64,000 bases of DNA from Chlorobiota bacterium (GTDB taxonomy: Bacteria; Bacteroidota; Ignavibacteria; OLB7), in NCBI GenBank assembly GCA_016710285.1, contig JADJXR010000001.1:2416001-2480000 (forward strand). Reading direction: 5' to 3'. The translations under genes and the position numbers were made by a program. Positions 60,066 through 64,000 of the stretch are shown in pieces. The notes under the pieces were generated by a model, which ran no database searches, was not told where the DNA came from, and saw nothing but the letters and a program-made list of their open reading frames with translations. How positions within the stretch are numbered: the first letter of the stretch is position 1; each line of letters starts with the position of its first letter.

Positions 60066-62234
60066 ATGGCGAAACGTTCGACCACAACCCCAACAACCCA
60101 AGCAGCCAACGGCAAGCCGAAGGCAAATGCCACAAACGGTGCGGCGGCCACCACCACTCCAGCGGCTGCATCGCCCATTGATTGGCTGGCGGTTGCGCGG
60201 CAGCTTCTGGTTAGCCGTGCGCTGGACCATATCGAGGAATCGAAACTGGTTCCTGGGGGGCTTATCACCTATCAGTTCTCCTCGCGTGGGCATGACCTTG
60301 CGCAAATTCTGCTTGGGATGCTGATGGACCACCCGCACGATGCTGCCACCGTCTATTATCGCTCCCGTCCGTTTGTGTTGGCACAAGGGCTTACGCCGGA
60401 GGAGGCGTTGCGGAGCACAATGGGGCGCAGCGGCGGCATCAGCGAGGGGCGGGATATTGGGGTGGTGCATAATCTGCCGTCGCGGGGGCGGGCAACGGTG
60501 CTTCCCACCAGCGGCGACGTTGGCGCGCAATACTCCCCTGCCGCCGGATGGGCCCAAGCGATTCGGTACCGTGCCGAGGTGTTGCAGCAATCGGAATGGA
60601 ACGGGGCGATGGCCGCAGCATTGGGGGGGGATGGCTCCTGCGCCACCAACGGATTCTGGGCCGCGCTGAACATCGTCACCGTCGGCCAGCTTCCCTACTT
60701 GTTTTTTATTGAAGACAACGGGTTTGGAATCTCCGTTCCGGGCATCTATCAAACGCCTGGCGCGAACATTGCCCAGAACCTTGGCTCCTTCCAGAACCTG
60801 CGGGTGATAAGCGGCAGCGGGACCGATCCCGAAGAGACCTCGCGGCTGATTTCCGAGGCCGTGGCCCACATCCGTTCCGGGAAGGGGCCGGTGCTGCTCC
60901 ATCTGAAAGTCCCACGGCTAAGCGGCCACTCCTTTGTTGACACCCAGGCCTACAAATCCCCCGAGCTTCTGCAGGAGGAACGGGCAAACGACCCGCTTCC
61001 CAAACTGCGCGATTACCTGATCGGCAAAGGGGTGCTGACTGCCGAGAAATGGGGGGAACTGGAGGCCGAAGCCACCGCCGAAGTTGCCGCCGCCGCCGAA
61101 CGCGCCACCGCTGCGCCAGATCCGGAAATTGCCCATGCCCAAGAGAACGTCTATTACACCGAAGGGATGATCCAAAAAACGGGGGGTGATCTTCCAGAAA
61201 TTGGAGCCGAGGCCTACGGAAAACGGCTTCATGGGACCGACCAACCCGCGCCAAACGGACCACGGATGAATCTGATAGATGCCGTCCGCCGCACCCTGAT
61301 GCAGGAGTTGGAGGCGAACAATCGCGTGCTGGTTTTTGGGGAGGATGTGGGGAAGAAAGGGGGGGTGCATGGGGCAACGGTGGATATGCAAATCCGTTTT
61401 GGGGAGTCGCGGGTGTTCGACACGTCGCTGAATGAAGAGGGGATTATTGGCCGCTCGGTCGGCATGGCAATCGCGGGGCTGATGCCGGTTCCGGAGATCC
61501 AATTCCGCAAGTACGCGGACCCGGCTCACGAGCAGATCAACGACTGCGGAACGATGCGCTGGCGCACCGCCAACAATTTTGCCGCGCCGATGGTCGTTCG
61601 GATTCCGGTTGGGTTTGGCAAAAAAACTGGGGACCCGTGGCACTCGGTTAGTGGTGAGTCAATCTATGCTCACTTGATTGGGTGGCGCGTTGCCTTCCCT
61701 TCCAACGCCGCCGATGCCGTTGGGCTGCTGCGGACCGCGCTTCGCAGCAACGATCCCACGTTCTTCTTCGAGCATCGCGCCTTGCTGGACACGAAGGAGG
61801 CCCGCCGCCCCTATCCTGGCGATGATTACATGGTCCCCTTTGGTGTTGCCAACGTGGTGAAAGAAGGGACGGAGGTGACGATAGTGACGTGGGGGGAAAT
61901 GGTGCATCGGGCATTGGAAGCCGCCGCACAGGTGGAAGCCAGCGTGGAGGTGTTGGACCTTCGGACCGTGATGCCGTGGGATCGCGAGGCCGTGCTCCGT
62001 TCGGTTCGCAAAACCAGCCGCTGCATTGTGGTGCACGAGGACAACCTAACCTGCGGTTTCGGTGCCGAGATTGCCGCAACGATAGCGCAAGAGGCCTTCA
62101 CCCATCTTGATGCCCCGGTCGAGCGGCTAACCACCCCCGACATCCCAATCCCCTACAACCTCACCTTAATGGAAGCCGTGGTCCCAACCGTGGAGACGAT
62201 CAAGGAAAGGATTGGGAAGGTGATGCGGTTTTAG
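60066..62234 (+). CDS. Fused alpha/beta E1 component of a 2-oxoacid (branched-chain type) dehydrogenase
   Basis: A 722-residue fusion of the two E1 chains. Residues 40-350 form the alpha domain, with the thiamine-diphosphate motif GGDGSCATNGFWAALN...EDN (GDG at 188-190, N218) and RSRPFVLAQGLTPEEAL. After a linker, the beta domain starts near residue 398 (MNLIDAVRRTLMQELE, FGEDVGKKGGVHGAT, LNEEGIIGRSVGMAI, MPVPEIQFRKYADPA) and ends with the transketolase C-terminal module (VEVLDLRTVMPWDREAV, HEDNLTCGFGAEIAA). The enzyme decarboxylates 2-oxoacids such as 2-oxoisovalerate and passes the acyl group to E2. The first 38 residues are Thr/Ala-rich. E2 and E3 are not in the window. Confidence 0.93.
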   Translation: MAKRSTTTPTTQAANGKPKANATNGAAATTTPAAASPIDWLAVARQLLVSRALDHIEESKLVPGGLITYQFSSRGHDLAQILLGMLMDHPHDAATVYYRSRPFVLAQGLTPEEALRSTMGRSGGISEGRDIGVVHNLPSRGRATVLPTSGDVGAQYSPAAGWAQAIRYRAEVLQQSEWNGAMAAALGGDGSCATNGFWAALNIVTVGQLPYLFFIEDNGFGISVPGIYQTPGANIAQNLGSFQNLRVISGSGTDPEETSRLISEAVAHIRSGKGPVLLHLKVPRLSGHSFVDTQAYKSPELLQEERANDPLPKLRDYLIGKGVLTAEKWGELEAEATAEVAAAAERATAAPDPEIAHAQENVYYTEGMIQKTGGDLPEIGAEAYGKRLHGTDQPAPNGPRMNLIDAVRRTLMQELEANNRVLVFGEDVGKKGGVHGATVDMQIRFGESRVFDTSLNEEGIIGRSVGMAIAGLMPVPEIQFRKYADPAHEQINDCGTMRWRTANNFAAPMVVRIPVGFGKKTGDPWHSVSGESIYAHLIGWRVAFPSNAADAVGLLRTALRSNDPTFFFEHRALLDTKEARRPYPGDDYMVPFGVANVVKEGTEVTIVTWGEMVHRALEAAAQVEASVEVLDLRTVMPWDREAVLRSVRKTSRCIVVHEDNLTCGFGAEIAATIAQEAFTHLDAPVERLTTPDIPIPYNLTLMEAVVPTVETIKERIGKVMRF

Positions 62235-62260
62235 GAAAAGGGATTGAGTCCATGACAGAA

Positions 62261-62306
62261 AGCAGCACGGGGAAGAGAACTGGATTCTCTTCCCCGTGCT
62301 GCTTTG
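62261..62306 (+). terminator. Terminator after the E1 dehydrogenase gene
   Basis: A 19-bp perfect stem (arms 62261-62279 and 62285-62303, starting AGCAGCACGGGG) with a five-base loop, followed by a short T-rich tail. Confidence 0.85.
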
Positions 62307-62441
62307 TAGAACTCCATGATGCTGATCTTCCCGCTTTGCCCTGCCTCCTTGATGCTTTTTCAGGGAACCATCGCCCCCTCCCTGCCTCCTACCACCGCAA
62401 CACATCCGTTCACAGAATCAAGAGGGTAAGGAGGTATTGAC

Positions 62442-63689
62442 ATGGAACGCACCGTACGCTTATCACCGATCTCGGTTATCATTTTTGCGATCGCATTACT
62501 CTGTGCCATAGGGAGGTTATACGGGCAGAGTCCGCCACAAAACGGAGTGGTGTATGTCTGCTTGTTCATGCACAATGAGGACAATCTTCTGCGGGACCTC
62601 ACCAGCCAAGTCTCGCAGGAACGCTACGTGCAGAATCGGGCCGCGCTGGTGGAGTTCTGCCGAATGATCCAGCGGAATGGAGTGGCGTTCAATTGGGAAC
62701 CAGAGTGGTTGTTTCTGGAGGCTGCGCTGAAATGGGAAACGCCGGAGTTAATGGCGCAAACCAATGGGAAGAACATTGTGCGGTTCATCAAGGAGGATAT
62801 GGGAATATCGGTTGACCCGCACTCGCACGAGCAAAAAGGCTACAACTACGCCGACGTTGCTTGCCTGATTGACTCGTTGGGGGTGAAGCCAACAACGGTA
62901 ATCGGTGGGCACGTGTGGGATCCCGAGTCGCCAAACTTTCAGGAGTGGGACCGATTCCGCCAGCCGCTGCGGGGGAGCAAGTATCCGTGGTATGTCTGGC
63001 CCGGGAATATCTTGATTGGCAGCGGCACGCCAAACCACGTCAACGACCCATCCCCTTCCGGTGTCTGGCGACCAAAAGACCGCTACAACTACTTCGTTGA
63101 TGACCCCAACGCGAACGTCTATGCTGTGGGCCAGTATGCAAGCACGGTGGAGGGAGTTCGCCAGTTGGTGGATCTGTACAAAAACGGGGCCATCTCTTCC
63201 GACAAAATCTTAACCGCAACCTTCAGCACCGGACAAGGGCGGCTGCCCGGCGAGACCAAACCATTTGAGGACACGGTGGTGAAGCCATTGTTGGAAATGC
63301 AGGCACGTGGGGAGGTGAAAATCGTCACCTTTGTTGAGCTTATTCGCCTTTTCGAGGAGGAGTATGGTGGCGCGGGGCATATCTACAATGCTCCGTCGGG
63401 AACCAGCAGCGTCGGGGAAACGAGCAATGCCGCAGAGTACCAGTTGCAGGCGATTCCTAACCCGGCAACGTCGTCAACAATGGTCAGGTTTGCGGTGCCG
63501 GAATCGGCTTCGGTAGCGGTGACGTTGCATGACCTTGTTGGCCAGTGCGTGGCAAATCTTGCAGAGGGGCGTGTTGAAGCTGGTTCCTACTCAATTCCAT
63601 TGCCCGCGAGGATTGCTGCCGGGGCGTATTTGCTTCGGTTGCAGACACCAGCGGGGGCTGTGACAGCTCCCCTGTGGGTGATGGAATAA
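62442..63689 (+). CDS. Exported protein with T9SS C-terminal sorting domain and deacetylase-like N-terminal region
   Basis: A 415-residue protein. The signal peptide is VIIFAIALLCAIGRLYGQ. The catalytic-looking part (residues 35-315) contains VYVCLFMHNEDNL, VDPHSHEQKGYNYADVACLI and GGHVWDPESPNF, suggestive of a metal-dependent polysaccharide-deacetylase-like barrel, but I cannot assign an activity. The last 80 residues (QAIPNPATSSTMVRFAVPES, VTLHDLVGQCVANL, AGAYLLRLQT) are a type A Por secretion sorting domain, so it should be exported and surface-attached by the type IX system. The start is unusually clear: AAGGAGGT at 62428-62435, six bases before ATG. Confidence 0.85.
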   Translation: MERTVRLSPISVIIFAIALLCAIGRLYGQSPPQNGVVYVCLFMHNEDNLLRDLTSQVSQERYVQNRAALVEFCRMIQRNGVAFNWEPEWLFLEAALKWETPELMAQTNGKNIVRFIKEDMGISVDPHSHEQKGYNYADVACLIDSLGVKPTTVIGGHVWDPESPNFQEWDRFRQPLRGSKYPWYVWPGNILIGSGTPNHVNDPSPSGVWRPKDRYNYFVDDPNANVYAVGQYASTVEGVRQLVDLYKNGAISSDKILTATFSTGQGRLPGETKPFEDTVVKPLLEMQARGEVKIVTFVELIRLFEEEYGGAGHIYNAPSGTSSVGETSNAAEYQLQAIPNPATSSTMVRFAVPESASVAVTLHDLVGQCVANLAEGRVEAGSYSIPLPARIAAGAYLLRLQTPAGAVTAPLWVME

Positions 63690-64000
63690 GGCACGAAAAC
63701 CCCAGCTACCAAAACGGTTCATAGCTTACAACTGATGACTTGCAACCTTTCACAGCATCGGGCCTTTCCGATGGTGCATATTGCAGCTCCTTCAACAACG
63801 GCCCCGCACAAACGGGGCTGTTTTATCGAAGGGAAGCTCTTTGAATGGCGTAAGCAAACAGTGGCACAACCACCACAAAGCGGGAGGTTGCAACAGAAGT
63901 TTTACAGCGATAAAATCGCTTGACTTCGGAAAGCCAAAGGTCGTATGTTCGCAGCCCTTTTTCACCGGACAGCGGCGCAAGAAAAAAACTTGCACGCGGT
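63690..64000. other. Right-edge intergenic stretch
   Basis: No supported gene. It holds one terminator hairpin (63801-63824). Beyond that an AT-richer stretch runs to the window edge; short frames on either strand do not resemble known proteins. Confidence 0.6.
63801..63824 (+). terminator. Terminator downstream of the T9SS protein gene
   Basis: Stem GCCCCG / CGGGGC (63801-63806, 63813-63818) with a six-base loop, followed by TGTTTT. Confidence 0.75.

Noticed and set aside
63792..63995. Minus-strand 67-codon frame at the right edge
   Set aside because: It overlaps a plus-strand terminator, shows no recognisable domain and has no visible ribosome-binding site.

Overview
The window reads as a chromosomal segment of a fairly high-GC, Gram-negative bacterium of the Bacteroidota/Chlorobi branch. 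The pointers are: a C-terminal Por/T9SS-type sorting domain in the last protein, a TonB-receptor/DUF4249 pair, DUF3078 and DUF5683 proteins, a CzcA pump fused to its outer-membrane channel, several TTG-N19-21-TAnnTTTG promoters, and start codons that mostly lack a Shine-Dalgarno sequence. A Kapabacteria/Ignavibacteria-like lineage is my best guess, but this is inference.

Layout. 1-3.4 kb: a sulfite-oxidase-type molybdoenzyme with its cytochrome c, then a methyltransferase/MTHFR fusion whose first domain has lost its zinc cysteines. 3.4-6.3 kb (minus): the lower part of a 2-aminomuconate (kynurenine-type) pathway, split by a 600-bp array of hairpin repeats. 6.6-8.1 kb: ComM/YifB ATPase. 8.2-10.0 kb: an AT-richer three-gene cassette led by a TIGR04255 protein. 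10.1-12.9 kb: a phosphonate-type ABC transporter in which the binding protein and ATPase are one polypeptide. 13.1-19.8 kb (minus): plsX-fabH-fabD-fabG-acpP-fabF-rnc. 20-25.2 kb: hypothetical protein, methyltransferase, HDAC-like deacetylase, ogt, and a lone SF2 helicase flanked by repeats. 25.6-28.2 kb: NifU-like protein and an ABC-2 exporter. 28.3-34.1 kb: a nitrite/NO module (nirK with fused cytochrome c, nirV-like, SCO1-like, porin, Crp/Fnr regulator, ric) with two matching TGAT-N4-ATCA operators. 34.2-41.4 kb: DUF4249/TonB receptor pair, OmpA-like protein, ECF sigma factor and probable anti-sigma factor. 41.5-48.0 kb (minus): two FKBP isomerases, then adk-yraN-cystathionine synthase-hydrolase-ABC ATPase. 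48-57.4 kb: a methyltransferase and, divergently, a heavy-metal resistance operon (small Cys/His protein, CzcA-CzcC fusion, CzcB, P-type ATPase). 57.4-64 kb: DUF3078 protein, three tRNAs, RidA, DUF5683 protein, a fused 2-oxoacid dehydrogenase E1, and a T9SS-exported protein.

Four genes (phnD/phnC fusion, fabG, fabH, one methyltransferase) are broken by single-base indels in or beside short homopolymers. Two are normally essential, so sequencing or assembly error is the simplest explanation; I annotate each as one gene.

Cross-talk: nirK (nitrite to NO), the heme-type regulator (no cysteines) and the di-iron repair protein RIC form a coherent NO-producing and NO-protecting unit. The metal operon combines tripartite RND export with a P-type ATPase, so both periplasmic and cytoplasmic metal can be cleared. 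No integrase, transposase, phage gene or CRISPR array was found.
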